Assembly: GCA_016490735.1 (NCBI GenBank)
Contig: JAEMWC010000373.1
Location: 190,001-254,000 of the forward strand
Direction of reading: 5' to 3'
Origin: Pachyseris speciosa
Lineage: Eukaryota > Cnidaria > Anthozoa > Scleractinia > Pachyseridae
Length of the DNA stretch: 64,000 bases
The position numbers and the translations under genes are program-made. Every line of letters starts with the position of its first letter. The stretch's first letter is position 1. Positions 26,154 to 36,930 of the stretch are shown piece by piece. The notes beneath the pieces are model-generated. The model made no database searches and was not told the DNA's origin. It saw only the letters and a program-made list of their open reading frames with translations.

Positions 26154-29100
26154 GCTTGACATTAATCCTTAAGGGGGGACTAACTTAACTACAAAATTAG
26201 CTAACACGGTTGCTATGGAAAGTTGCCAACCCTCAAATCTTGGAAACCATAACTTGCACAGGCAAGCTGCCTGGCTATGTTTTTACAATCAAAAAGGTTT
26301 ACAAGATTTTCGAATCACAACCATATTTGGTAAGTCACGTGACCAGAACAGAAAAAGGCCTAGATCTCGAGTGGCGTACACTTCTGGATATCGAAAATGA
26401 TGTCAATGGTAAACGATCGCCAAGGTGCAAAACTCTACGTATCGATTTTTGGAAATTCGCGTTTTTGTGAGATTTATGACGTCATAAGCACGCAAATTCA
26501 TACCATTTCGTCATTATCATTGCAGTTATGTAAGTTAACAACAATTGCTTACGTAGGCTTGTAACGAAGGCTGGAATATCTCCGACTGACAAAAAAAATC
26601 GGAACTTCACACCATTTTCTCCAAGTTTTAGGGATTTTTCTCTCTAAAGCGCGGTTGGGGCCTGGGGCAAGTTGCGCATGCGCAATAACAATTCATAAAT
26701 TTTACATGTTCACCTCTTCGCATGTTTCACCAATATAGTGGCAAAAACACCGAAAAACCGTGTTTTACTAATACAGTCCGTAAAAATCCCTTGGCAACTT
26801 CGCTAAGTCTGTAGTTAAGTTAGTCCCCCCTTAACTTTTAATGCTGTTATTTATGGTGTTACTCGCAGAAACATCTTCCAAATCCATTGAGGCTAACCGC
26901 TCGTTTTCATACACATTTTCTAGGTCGTACAAGACGTCTGAATCAAAATAAATACCGAGGGAAAAATTCAGATTTTCATTTGGGTCCATGACGCGACAAC
27001 GTAGCTGCCCGTGCATCTGTACTCTCATAAGGCACGCTGTTTTAACCAATCTGAGCGCGCGTTATATCGAAACTTTATTATAATTATATTTACTGTAGCT
27101 ATTTGTGTGACTGAAAAGGAAATATTAATCAACATTCTTTACAAGTTTTGGACACCCTTGGACCTTGATGTTCTGTATAAAAATTAAAGTGCCAAACAGA
27201 AGTCAAACGAAAAACAGGAAACTTTTTAATAATATCGTTTTAAGTATTTAAATATGAGAACTTATGTAGTGTAAATAATTATAATTTACTTTTACTGGTT
27301 CTAATTGTAATAATAATTATAAAAGTAAATTATAATTATCATGAAAAATTTCCCAGAATCCCTTGAAGCTAATTTTTTTTAAACTTTATAATTTCAACAG
27401 TTTTATAACTAGAGGTGGATCACACCAGGTAAAGATAATATTTGCCATAAAATATCTGTTAACTCAAAGTTGGGGTGATGACCTCATCAGTCACGTGAAT
27501 AACCCTGAATTAGCGTTTCAGGCTACTGTCACAAGATTTCTTGATCAATTTAAAGGGAAATAGGATATTTGAGGTTCCATTTGTGTGGGGCATTTGAAAA
27601 TAACCACTTGACGTCTGGCATTTGAAATTTAAGGGGGCAATGCAGATGAGCAAGAAATTTTGAGGACTAGGTCGCGTACTTTGTAGACTCAGCGTTACCT
27701 TACACAAAATCGAAAATTTGAGAGAAAGTAAGGTTCCACCTGACAATTTTGGAAATAACCAGAAGCAGGAATGACGTCACCAGTCACGTGGTCAGAGGGT
27801 TTTCAGCCTTCGTAACTAAAGGAGAACATTTCATGCGAAAATTCTGCATTTGGCCGCCATATTGTATTTGAAGATTTCCGGGGGGGAATGACAGTTTGTC
27901 TGTAGGGCTCTACCGAAATGTCCAGTCAGTGCCGGGGGCAAGAGTAATTTCATAAATTCTTTAAACGGATTTTCATAAGGCCAGATCTGAAAGAGTCTCT
28001 ATGTTATCGAGAAACAAGAAAATAAGAAAATGGATATTTTGGTTATATCGGGTGGAGAAAATAGTTTATAAGCGCTCCACACATTCCCACAAAAAAATAT
28101 GCATTGGCTTCCCCCTTGATTCATTCAAACGTTTGGCGCCTTTCGAGTAAACACAGTTCGATGTTGTTTTGGACAATTTCAACTTTAAAATTGCTATTGG
28201 GTTGGTTTTCTCAAATGAATCACAGCTGGAGAGGTCTATTTAGTTGTTTTTAGAGCGACTTTGCCCGTCAATTTACGCAGACTCGCAGATTTTATGTTGA
28301 AGATAACACCTACGTGATGCAGTACTGTTTACAGCTGTATGACTCTAACAGTTTTGTGAAACGTCTTTCGAAGTACTGATCCCAGAAGAATAAAAGAACC
28401 CTGAGAGCGATTACTATTATGGAGAAGGATTTTTAACATTCTTACAAGCCTCTTAAGGTTGGAGTTGGTTGACGATTTCGTTATATAAGAATATAACAGA
28501 ATTGAAGGAGGCAAGAAGTGTCATGGCCTCGGCAGTCCAACAAAATGACAACATGCATGGCCAATTATAATTAACTTTGAAGAGAAACTATTTATTCCAG
28601 GATTCAGGAGGTAGTCTGATAAGCGATATTTTCAGTCACGCACGTCAGTTTGAATAGCTATTGTCATTCTAAGGACAGTAGGCGTGTTTTCAATTTTCAA
28701 TAAGCTTAACAAAATGTTTGAACTTGATCGATTAATGACAAGATCACAATTGGGAATTAACTCTGTTCACTGAACCGCATGCAAAGCTTTTCGCTTTTCA
28801 CCACTTTTACTCGGAGGTGTAGCTTTAGTGATAAATCCCAAATTGAATCCCGAATCAAATATTACCGTTTATTTTTACGATTAGTTTCAACAGAAACGGA
28901 AAATCGATGTGATAGTACCGAGCGAGTTTGTTCAAGATTTTATCCGGACAGCTAGCGTACGCAGCGATGAATCCCAAGAACCGGACTTTTATTTTTCGAT
29001 TAGTTTCAATAGAAACAGAAACTCGCGTTGTGATAGTACCAAGCAAATTTGTCAATGAATTTGGTCGAGTGAACAGCTTTAAGGAAGCATTAAGACTTAC

Positions 29101-29228
29101 AGGTGTAAATCAATTTGAAGCAACGACTGAATTAACCTTTCCTATGAGAAAATAAGTTTGTTTTATTTGATAAAGCAGTGTAAAAATGCATTTTGCTTAT
29201 CAAAATATTTTTAAGCCAGTGTAAGCTA

Positions 29229-29234
29229 ATTTCA
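29229..29234. repeat. target-site duplication of the Polinton, left copy
   Basis: ATTTCA immediately before the left inverted repeat. The identical hexamer follows the right end at 47882-47887. Six bases is the standard Maverick/Polinton duplication length. Confidence 0.93.
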
Positions 29235-30048
29235 AGTAGTATAGGACATGGGGGTACGAGATCATTTTTCAAACTATATATTTTTTTATTTTTCCATAAA
29301 TTTATTTCAATTGTTTTTTCAATATATGGTCGATATGGGATTTTTGGCAGCGCAGAGAGCTTTGCTCTCGAGCAGGGGATGAAAAATCCCAACATCAAAA
29401 ACGCGCAATCTTGGTGGGAAATTTGAGTAAAGAGAAGCGAAGCTTCGGCGCGTACTCAAATTGGATTGCGCATTATTTATAATGGTCGATTATATCTGTA
29501 ACAACAATCTGAAATATAAATGGTGTCAAAAAATAGAAAACTATATATTTTTCAAAAACAGTAAAAATAATTTTTGCCAAGCGAAGCCTTGCATTAGGGA
29601 AAAAAAGCGAAGCTTTTTTGAGGCAGTGAATTGATCTTGAGAAAAGATCAAGAGGGGCAGGGTTTTTTGCAAATTATTAATGGAAAACGCTATTTTCAAT
29701 AGTTTTGGCAATAAAGAAGAGGTAAAATGGTAAATTGATAAGAATAAGTCCTATTTTCTCATCCGTCAATTTATTAAAATCTTATAATTTCATTTTTTAA
29801 CCGTATTATAGGAGAAACGGCTAATTTTAATAGTTTTAGTGTTATAATACAAACCATTTTTCAACCGTATTCCTCGAGAAACGGTTAATTTAGGGCAACC
29901 TTAGATGACTTAAAGATATATTACTATAGTATATTGGAGGATGTGTGAGTTTAAGAAGAATGTTAACGCCTTGGAAAAGCGTAAGGTTAATCGCCAAAAT
30001 GACAATAAGACCGAGTCGCGCCAGATGGTTCTCGGTCTTGGAAAAAAT
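29235..30048. repeat. Polinton left terminal inverted repeat
   Basis: 814 bp matching the inverse of 47097-47881. The copies are near-identical except for a ~90-bp left-specific insertion around 29595-29690, a ~60-bp right-specific segment, and scattered substitutions. It contains several hairpins: GGGATTTTT/AAAAATCCC (29337-29390), GAGAGC-TTT-GCTCTC inside it (29355-29369), GCGCAATC/GATTGCGC enclosing ATTTGAGTA/TACTCAAAT (29403-29471), and two repeats of the form AACCGTATT...GAGAAACGG (about 29799 and 29862). Confidence 0.95.
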
Positions 30049-30683
30049 AATAATATATATACTAATAATATGAAAGGTCAGAAATATATTATAGTAATTG
30101 AAGATGATGAAACATGTAATTGTGATATTCATGATTATTTAAAAGAGGATGAGGAATATGAATTTATTAGTTGTCCATTCTGTGATGACGAAATAGCAGA
30201 ACATAATAGCATAAAAGAAGAACCGTGTTGTGATGAAAAGAATATTATAAAAGATAATTGTAATGTAATTTGTTCAAATTGTGGAAAAGTTCATGGATAC
30301 GAAATTGTTTCTGAATATATTGATTTTCATAATAACAAGCACAAATTTAAGCGATAAATTACTTACCACCGTAAGTATTATATTAATAATAAAATTTTAG
30401 ATTTTATGAAAAAATACAATATACATATTAATTGTAATGACATTGTCACCATTGAAAAAATATTCCAACAAATTGAAATCATTCTGCCAATTATAAATAA
30501 TAAAGGTAAAAGAATGATAAATATTGAATTCATTATAAAAAAATATTAAACTTGATGGATTATAATGAAGATTTTGAAATTAAAAATAATAAGAAAACAA
30601 TTCAGGAATATGAAAATTATTGGAAACTTATTCTTAATGAAAATAGAAAGGAAATTAAGGATATTATTGAATATAGAAAATAA
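29941..30683 (+). pseudogene. zinc-ribbon transcription-factor-like protein, broken
   Basis: The reading frame opens in the left inverted repeat; the likeliest start is the ATG at 30025 (MVLGLGKN), shared with the gene at the other end of the element. The first part has a CPFC motif and a CSNCGKV zinc-ribbon-like motif followed by an acidic/aromatic stretch, as in TFIIB- or VLTF-3-type factors. A TAA at 30355 interrupts the frame, which then stays open as a lysine/isoleucine-rich helical segment. A one-base loss in the A-run near 30540 shifts the frame again, and the final segment ends at 30683. Two lesions imply loss of function. Family assignment rests on the zinc-ribbon pattern only. Confidence 0.6.
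30007..30039 (+). promoter_or_regulatory. hairpin with a start codon in its loop (left TIR)
   Basis: Perfect 9-bp stem AAGACCGAG/CTCGGTCTT with a 15-base loop that contains the ATG at 30025. The same structure is preserved in the right TIR at 47106-47138, where the start codon of the polymerase-side gene lies in the loop. Confidence 0.7.
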
Positions 30684-31181
30684 TTATTTAGGAATTTCTT
30701 CAGTAAAGTATTTGTCGTATTTATGTAACCATTTATCAATTATCGGACTATTATCTGCAATGAAATCATCTGTTTGCGTCATCATTATATATAAATTGGG
30801 ATCATAGTCACCAGAACGTAATATGTTTTTTATGTTGTTTAAGAGATGCTGATATGTTTGGAAAGCATATATGCATTGTTGTATTTTTAAATCCAGATTT
30901 TTATGTTTCATCAAACCCTGAATGAGTAATGCTGTTGTAGTTATTGCAACTAGACTAATCCCTGAAGTAGCAATGGCTGAAACAAGACCTCCAGAAGCGA
31001 ATAAAACACTAAGTGAATTTCCTGCTATTTTCCATTTTTTGAATCTCTTTATTGCTTGTTTGAATGCCCAACATTTGCGATGATATGATTGATAATAAGA
31101 CTTTAATTCGTCAACTTTTTCTTTTGAAAGTTTTACTGAGATATGGTTAAAACCAAAAATGCTTGTACGTTGTTTTGTCAT
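30684..31181 (-). CDS. Polinton membrane protein with hydrophobic hairpin
   Basis: 165 residues, apparently intact. A basic helical N-terminal part (residues 1-50) is followed by two hydrophobic segments at about 53-70 and 73-90, the second ending in ALLIQGLMKHKN, and then a helical C-terminal half. Helix, two-segment membrane hairpin, long helix recalls SLATT-like membrane proteins, but that is a topology argument, not a recognised motif. It starts right after the conserved TCTAA...TATATG element (minus strand), like its neighbours, and is the last gene of a minus-strand block led by the ATPase. Role unknown; a virion or host-membrane role is possible. Confidence 0.75.
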   Translation of the reverse strand: MTKQRTSIFGFNHISVKLSKEKVDELKSYYQSYHRKCWAFKQAIKRFKKWKIAGNSLSVLFASGGLVSAIATSGISLVAITTTALLIQGLMKHKNLDLKIQQCIYAFQTYQHLLNNIKNILRSGDYDPNLYIMMTQTDDFIADNSPIIDKWLHKYDKYFTEEIPK

Positions 31182-31192
31182 ATAATATTATT

Positions 31193-31618
31193 TTAGATTA
31201 TAATTCTTTTACAAATACAGTAAATTAATCCTGTTATCTGACCACATAATGGAGATCTTTTCATAAATTCCGGTGAAATATTCTCTGGAATCACGTAAGT
31301 ATATCCCCTATTTAATAAATAACGATTATAGAATCTTCCATAAGCATCGTGGAGAATACTATGTGAGTGTAATATATGAATCCAACCAAGTGTTCTTTCC
31401 AAAAACCTTGTAATACATCCATTACCTGGACCAATGAGTCCTATTTCATAATCGTGTAAATATAAAATATTGTTTATTGGAAGTTTTGTTTTCAAATGTT
31501 TGAAATACAAATATTGGTATACCAGGCATGATTTTAATATCGCGTCATTAATGTGAATATGTTGTTGTTTGGTTTGATCGAAAAAATGGCTCACGTATTT
31601 CATTATGTCTTGTATCAT
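31193..31618 (-). CDS. Polinton protein with GPGN and HDxYG motifs
   Basis: 141 residues, intact. A glycine-rich LIGPGNG (about 60-66) and a downstream HSILHDAYGRFY stand out. A glycine loop followed by an HD pair is reminiscent of phospholipase A2 (Ca-binding loop and catalytic His-Asp), but the rest does not match and the element encodes a clearer PLA2 at 40808-41530. Its start ATG is part of the TCTAA...TATTATATG element, 12 bases after the next upstream gene's stop region. Unknown function; PLA2-like fold is a weak suggestion. Confidence 0.7.
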   Translation of the reverse strand: MIQDIMKYVSHFFDQTKQQHIHINDAILKSCLVYQYLYFKHLKTKLPINNILYLHDYEIGLIGPGNGCITRFLERTLGWIHILHSHSILHDAYGRFYNRYLLNRGYTYVIPENISPEFMKRSPLCGQITGLIYCICKRIII

Positions 31619-31634
31619 ATAATATTGATTTAGA

Positions 31635-33452
31635 TTAATTAATGACTACTTCTAATGTAAATGTGATGTCAAATGCTTTATCATCTGGATGAGAATAATC
31701 AATTATAAAATAGCCTCTCGATAATGATTTGTTGACGTTAACCGTTGTGATGTTTCTACTCAAAGAAGATTGTCTGTGTTCAAAAATTGTTGCCGGAAAT
31801 GGTAATAATCCACTCCCTTCATTCTTTTTCTTGAAGTATAATATTCCGGGTTTTGTTCCTTGTATAATATACATTTTCTTAATATAAAAGTTATTATTAT
31901 GAATAACTAAATATTCAGCGCCATTAATTGATACAGGCTTCAAAGTATTCTTATTATGCCCTTGATTGGCTTTAACAAAGCAGTTTAAATATTGTATTTG
32001 ACCAATTATTCCATTCCCATTCAAATCTAAATCACCCCCTAATTTAGGTTGATAAAGAGAAAAACCACCTAGATCGAGAGCTGTTTCCATAATCACACCT
32101 GTAATGCTTGAACGAAATAGATTTAAACCACCATTATGAATTCTATGGAAATTTAGATTTAAATCACCACCAAGTTTAGCCTCTTTTATAAGAAAGCTAT
32201 TCATATTAATATTATTCAGCATTGTTAATTCGCCGTTTTGACCATCAAATAAGTTTTTTGATTTATTTATCAAAGCGTGTTCATTTAAATCTAAATCAGC
32301 CTGCATATGCATTTTTTCATTTACAATTTTATAAGCTTCAACAAAGTCATAAACACTTGATGGTACATCTACAGCTTCAAAATCAATGCCATATACAACA
32401 CAAGGAACTTTGTACTTGTTGGGATATGTTGAGTTAGCATTAATATGTATTGTACAATATAAATATTCAGGCGGTGAACTTACTGAAGGTTTTTCAATCC
32501 ATAATAAATATCTCGAATGATCTTCATTTCTGTTATCAAATTTTCTCTCTGTAGTTCTATGAATTGTAATTCCACCAGTTGCACTGAATGTTACACTAGT
32601 AAGATTCATTCCTTCATAATCAGGAAATAGCCATTCAAGGATAAAAGTGTATTTTCCATCTTTTATTGTATACATATTAAATCCAATTCTCGCTCTGTAG
32701 ATATGATTAGTTTCTTTATTTAAGTCTACATCAATAACCCTTTTCGAAATTATGTGTGGTGAACGAGGTAAATTAATATATCCGTTAACTTTCAAGCCAT
32801 ATTCAGTACTTATTTCATCAATGTCATTCATCAAATATTTGAAAGCATTCTTTGGATGAGAAGCAGATGAAATATGACTTTTTTCTAGTTGATCCAAAAT
32901 TACGGCATCGGTTTTATTTGTTCCTTCTTTTAAGTTAATGATTTTATGCCCTCCAAGTTTCATATCCGCCGTCATCGCGTTTGTTCCGTTCAACAATAAG
33001 GCCGCCGATCTGATGGTTTGTGAAGCTCGATTCAAAACTCTGAAATTCACCACATCGTCATCATTTTTCACATCACCTACATTTGTAACTATATTTCCAC
33101 TCATTGACAAATTTCCATACATTGCAGTCGAACCGTCTCGTCGAAGAAAATACTCGTCAGCATATCTTTTTGAAACCGCGTCGTCTAAATTGACGGGTGG
33201 AGCAAGATCAGTAATGGCATTGTTGTTCATATTCAAGTCTTTTTGAGCAATCTCATCTAGTTTGGTTTGCAAGCGTTGATCGACATATTTTTTATTAACG
33301 ACGTTCTCAGCTGGCGTATTATTATCAACGCCTTTCAAGTCCTCGATTTCATATCCGGCCATATTCAAATTTCCTAAAGCAGGTTGGCTACCATCTCTTG
33401 CCAGACAGCTAGCAATTGAAGAATCAAGAAGGCTTTTATTTACACCATCGAG
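31635..33452 (-). pseudogene. fibre-like repeat protein, separated from its N-terminal part by a frameshift
   Basis: From its first ATG (33368) this ORF encodes 577 residues; the frame is open further upstream to about 33452. It carries repeats of the type N-x-x-G-x-x-I-x-x-L/V followed by an ...A-V-x-x-x-Y-V/A-D element, for example NNNAITDL with KRYADEY, and LGGDLDLNGNGI. These resemble the collar/fibre repeats of phage tail-fibre proteins. The C-terminal ~100 residues form a beta-rich tail without recognised motif. The upstream ORF (33440-34420) ends in the same repeat type and overlaps in another frame, so the two were probably one fibre gene. Likely a virion attachment or surface fibre. 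Confidence 0.7.
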
Positions 33453-34420
33453 ATCCTATTTCGCGTACCCATTCTGACGATGAGATTTTCTCCCATGTCC
33501 AAATTTCCAGTCATGCTAATTGAACCATCTTTTTTCACAAAAGCTAAATGTTGCCCCCCAGATACATTATGATCCACATACTCCTTTGTTGCCAATTCGT
33601 GCAATTCAGTTGGATTTGGAACGTTAATAATTTTATGAGAATTTTCCATGTCAATATTCCCTGTAAATATAACATTGCCATTTTTTACTCCATAAATCGG
33701 ATCGTGAACCAAATGAGATAATTGTGTATGAAATCCAAAAGCTCCGTAAACTATTAAATGTGTTTCAGTGTCAGGCGTAGGAGCTGAAGAAGAAAGATTT
33801 ACTTGAATCAATGCCTGACCACTTCCTGTTTTTTCAATCTGAAATATCTTTTTCATATAACCATCAACATTACTAGTTTGAGAAAATGCTTTTTGAAACG
33901 TTTGTCCTGCGATGCGGACGTTAATAGTTGGAAGAGATAGTTCAATTTCAGCCCGATGGGGATCTGATGGTGAATAAAACTCAGAACAAAACGTGTATTT
34001 CCCATTACTCAATGAAGAAATATCGAAACGAATTTTAGATACAAAGTCACCACTTTGTTTAATCAAAAAGGAAAAAGCTGATTTGTTTATCCTGTAAGGT
34101 GATCTATTAAAATCTTTAATTTGCAGGTTTTCCATATTTTGAATCACGGTAGACTTGGTTTTATCCTTCATTAAAAAAGCGAATGGGTTGATTTGAGCAC
34201 CCGAAGCCGACAAAACAGTATTATTTACATATTCCCGCGTTGCACTATCATTGTTATTTATCGGTGCACCTACGTTTGTCAAACGTCTATTTTCGATATC
34301 ATAATTTTGTCCATCGCTTGAAAATTTGAAACCCACACCTGGAGGACCTCTTTGTCCTTTTTCACCTGTTTTCACATTACCGACATGATCCCGATTTGGT
34401 AAAAAGTTGAATATACCCAT
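33440..34420 (-). CDS. fibre-like protein with short collagen-like stretch
   Basis: 326 residues starting at an ATG inside the TCTAATATTATATG element. Residues 19-30 read GEKGQRGPPGVG, four Gly-X-Y triplets as in collagen-like virion fibres. Next come DIENRRLTNVGAPINN with a TREYVNN partner, a beta-rich middle (about 110-245), and two more repeat units ending in GNLDMGEN. The frame then runs into a stop at 33440, while the continuation of the repeat is open in the overlapping frame of the next ORF. The present protein is therefore probably the N-terminal third of a longer fibre. It could still fold as a short fibre. Confidence 0.75.
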   Translation of the reverse strand: MGIFNFLPNRDHVGNVKTGEKGQRGPPGVGFKFSSDGQNYDIENRRLTNVGAPINNNDSATREYVNNTVLSASGAQINPFAFLMKDKTKSTVIQNMENLQIKDFNRSPYRINKSAFSFLIKQSGDFVSKIRFDISSLSNGKYTFCSEFYSPSDPHRAEIELSLPTINVRIAGQTFQKAFSQTSNVDGYMKKIFQIEKTGSGQALIQVNLSSSAPTPDTETHLIVYGAFGFHTQLSHLVHDPIYGVKNGNVIFTGNIDMENSHKIINVPNPTELHELATKEYVDHNVSGGQHLAFVKKDGSISMTGNLDMGENLIVRMGTRNRISMV

Positions 34421-34431
34421 ATAATATTAGA

Positions 34432-35076
34432 TTAAATATTTCCATAAAAGTTTCTCTTCACTGTTTTCATTGGCTTGTCAACATAACAGAAAGAATATGG
34501 TTTTTTAGTTGCTTCAATATACTTATCCTTATCGATTCCAAGCTCTTGGGATATTAAATTTCTTTCTCTTGATGACGGAAAGTCATATAGGCAGAAATGG
34601 CTGCAATTCAAACGAATCGGTTTAGGGCACCCGTAAAAGGATTGTGTTAGATATATTACTGAGCAATTTTTATGACGACCTTGAATGAAATATTTGGTGA
34701 TTTCGTCTTGTTTTTTTTTTTCACAAACAAAATCATCAAACACTACTAAACGTTGTAATGAAGTGTCTTGGATTTGTGAAACTGGTAAAATTTTATCTTG
34801 ACTACAAATTAAAACAGGATAACCAACTTGTTTACTAATTATATCCATCTTTTGCTGTAGAAACTGATACTTATCCTGATCTAAGTTCTTTGCGTATAAA
34901 TAAATCTGATCATAATAAACAAGAGGCTCACAAATTAAATGTAAAAATAGCGTAGTCTTTCCTGATCCTGATCCACCGGCCAATAGTATTCTAAATGTAT
35001 CTTTGGGCATATACGGATATAACTGTCTAAAAGACTTGTTTGATTTTTGAAAAATGTCATAATTTGGGATTTCCAT
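34432..35076 (-). CDS. A32-type DNA-packaging ATPase
   Basis: 214 residues of the FtsK-HerA superfamily, intact. Walker A GGSGSGKT (residues 34-41), Walker B LVVFDDF (110-116) and a sensor-like YLTQSF (142-147). The length suits Polinton and virophage packaging ATPases, which pump DNA into preformed capsids. The frame is open upstream to 35226, but the ATG at 35076 (TATTATATGG context) is preferred because it follows the element's usual start context and leaves a normal distance to Walker A. It is divergent from the gene at 35122, with a 45-base intergenic region. Confidence 0.93.
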   Translation of the reverse strand: MEIPNYDIFQKSNKSFRQLYPYMPKDTFRILLAGGSGSGKTTLFLHLICEPLVYYDQIYLYAKNLDQDKYQFLQQKMDIISKQVGYPVLICSQDKILPVSQIQDTSLQRLVVFDDFVCEKKKQDEITKYFIQGRHKNCSVIYLTQSFYGCPKPIRLNCSHFCLYDFPSSRERNLISQELGIDKDKYIEATKKPYSFCYVDKPMKTVKRNFYGNI

Positions 35077-35121
35077 ATAATAGTTGGTTATATAAGATAA
35101 GTTTTTATCTAATATAATTGT

Positions 35122-35958
35122 ATGGATATAGAGCGAATGAAAAGGCTTCTTCAAAGTGGAATTGAAGCTGGAAATAAGACGAGAGAGGTTCGTGAGGTTA
35201 TCAAGACTTATGAAAACGCAAAACAAGACGCGTATGATGAAACATCAGAATTATTAAAACCTTCTGTTGATGTTCAGAAAAGTGTTAAAGAAAGTATCGA
35301 CAAAAAACAGGATGAAGTTATTGAACAGTTGAAACAAAATCAACTGGCTTTAACACAAGGTCTTGATGATGTTGCAGAAATGAATCGCAGAGTAATTACA
35401 ATGAATTCGTAACTTCCTAAAGCCATAACAGCACCAGTAGATGAGGATGAGAAAACCACCACATTAGCGATCTATAACAATTTCAATAAAGATGATAGAC
35501 TGATTATATTAAAAAATCACAAGCTTTTGAAACCAAACGATTTGACTCAAGTCAACCCACAAAAACTTCTTGAAGAAAAGAATAAAGCTGGAGAAATCGC
35601 TAAAAGTCTTGGAATTAAAAAAAGACATACAAAAACACCAGAAGAAAAATATTCTTATGATCGAGAGGTAGGTACTTTGAAGAAATATAGAGAAGCGATT
35701 GTAGATGTACTAAATTCTTACAAATACAAATCAGGGGAGGGTATTAGAAAGAGAAAACAAATTGGAGCTGGTGTTGTTTATTATAATGATGAGGGAGATT
35801 TGCTTTCACGACTTCAGTTACTAGGTGGGTCTATTTATGCTGGGAATAATAGTACAAGTGTCAGAGACGAATTTGTGAAGATATTGCACGTATTAAAAAG
35901 ATTGGGGATTGTTGGAAATGAAGAGCTTAATAAAATAATAACTAAATATCTACTCTAA
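35122..35958 (+). pseudogene. conserved Polinton structural-type protein, nonsense-interrupted
   Basis: The start ATG follows TCTAATATAATTGT. The first 96 residues are a charged, coiled-coil-like segment. A TAA at 35410-35412 interrupts the frame, which stays open without shift to 35958. The C-terminal part has a GAGVVYYND segment followed by LLGGSIYAGNN, also a possible adenain-type cleavage context (LLGG-S). Position between ATPase and penton suggests a virion component. Function is not established. Readthrough of the single TAA cannot be excluded, but other genes of this copy are broken similarly. Confidence 0.65.
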
Positions 35959-35964
35959 TAGTAT

Positions 35965-36746
35965 ATGACAGAAATATCATTGCGATTCAATAGTAAAAAT
36001 AGAGACAAGGCTGGTGTTAGTCACAGTCACGATTTCACAAAGCGGTTCAATACTCCTCTCAAGTTATCAATGATATGAAATACGAAATTGCGGTTATGAA
36101 TATAAATATGACTTATAGTTGGTATAACATCAGACAATCTTTTGGAAACAATCAAATAAAATACAGTTACAACAAAGGTACGAATTGGGAAACAATAACT
36201 TTTGTTGATGGTATATATAGTTATGACGATATTAATAGCTACATTCACGAATATATGAAAAAAAATAAACATTTAGTTGTTGATGATCCTGATGATGCCA
36301 AAAAGAAGTATGGTGTCAATCTGTTTTTCGTTTTATCAACATACCGAATTTTGATTGAACTTGATGAAAATTATCGTGTGGATTTGAGAAATCTTTAATT
36401 CAGAAAACTTATCGGTTTTGAGTCAAAATTAGTTACACAAACAGAATATGGAACAAATCTTCCTGATATCACAAGAAGAGTAGACGAAATTTATATCAAT
36501 TGTGATAAAGTTATTGACTCAATAGTTGACGGAAATTCTACAAGTACTATTATTGTAATCCCCGTAACAGACTTAGTTAGATCTTTGCCGTTCAATTTCA
36601 AACCTCGTTTTCTTTCATGGAATCCAGTCTCAACTCATACAATAAGTTCAATTCATTTTTATGTCACTGATTCTTCTGGAGCTCCAGTTCATTTGAATGG
36701 TATAGATTGGTATATTGAGATATTCTTGAGAGGGACACCTATCTAA
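35965..36746 (+). pseudogene. penton-like minor capsid protein, broken
   Basis: Begins at an ATG in the 23-base context shared with the gene at 38241 (ending AATAGTATATGAC). The first ~35 codons read MTEISLRFNSKNR. A one-base loss near 36069 moves the frame into the ORF from 36075, which is stopped by TAA at 36396-36398. The same frame then remains open to 36746. The last part has DITRRVDEIYINCD and a C-terminal VDLNG-like IFLR ending, in the style of single-jelly-roll penton proteins of Polintons, and it sits just before the major capsid gene as pentons often do. Two lesions make it non-functional as read. Confidence 0.65.
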
Positions 36747-36757
36747 TCTAATATTAT

Positions 36758-36919
36758 ATGAAACGATTTGAGTATAGGAAATTAGAAGAGAAATATAAAC
36801 AACAGGAGGAGGAAAAAAGGAAAAAGGGTGAAGGTATTATCAAAAGAGCTGAAACTAACCTTTATAAAGGTGGTGATAAAATAATAGAACTTTTGAAAAA
36901 AATCAAAACTTTAATCTAA
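36758..36919 (+). CDS. small basic protein, 53 residues
   Basis: Starts at the ATG ending TCTAATATTATATG and stops in ATCTAA, which overlaps the TCTAA element of the major capsid gene. Highly charged (KQQEEEKRKK) with a YKGGDK segment. It sits between penton and major capsid genes in the same orientation. A small virion or DNA-binding component is possible. Support comes mainly from the start context and its tight fit between genes. Confidence 0.55.
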   Translation: MKRFEYRKLEEKYKQQEEEKRKKGEGIIKRAETNLYKGGDKIIELLKKIKTLI

Positions 36920-36930
36920 CCCATTAATAT

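Larger units (their letters stand above)
21062..27293. repeat. large repeat R, copy 1
   Basis: Bounded by AAAAGTAAATTATAATTAT at the left and its exact inverse at 27275-27293. Much of the left 3 kb is homologous to 27321-29234 and, beyond the Polinton, to 47888-48420. The part around 24340-24970 resembles 51900-52560. Short ORFs conserved between copies are in frames with no recognisable protein, so this is more likely a non-autonomous transposon than a gene. The copy contains a MITE (21673-22027) and two palindromes. Confidence 0.6.

Noticed and set aside
35122..35958. Programmed stop-codon readthrough at 35410
   Set aside because: No readthrough context was recognised, and other genes of this element carry similar inactivating stops, so decay is the simpler explanation.
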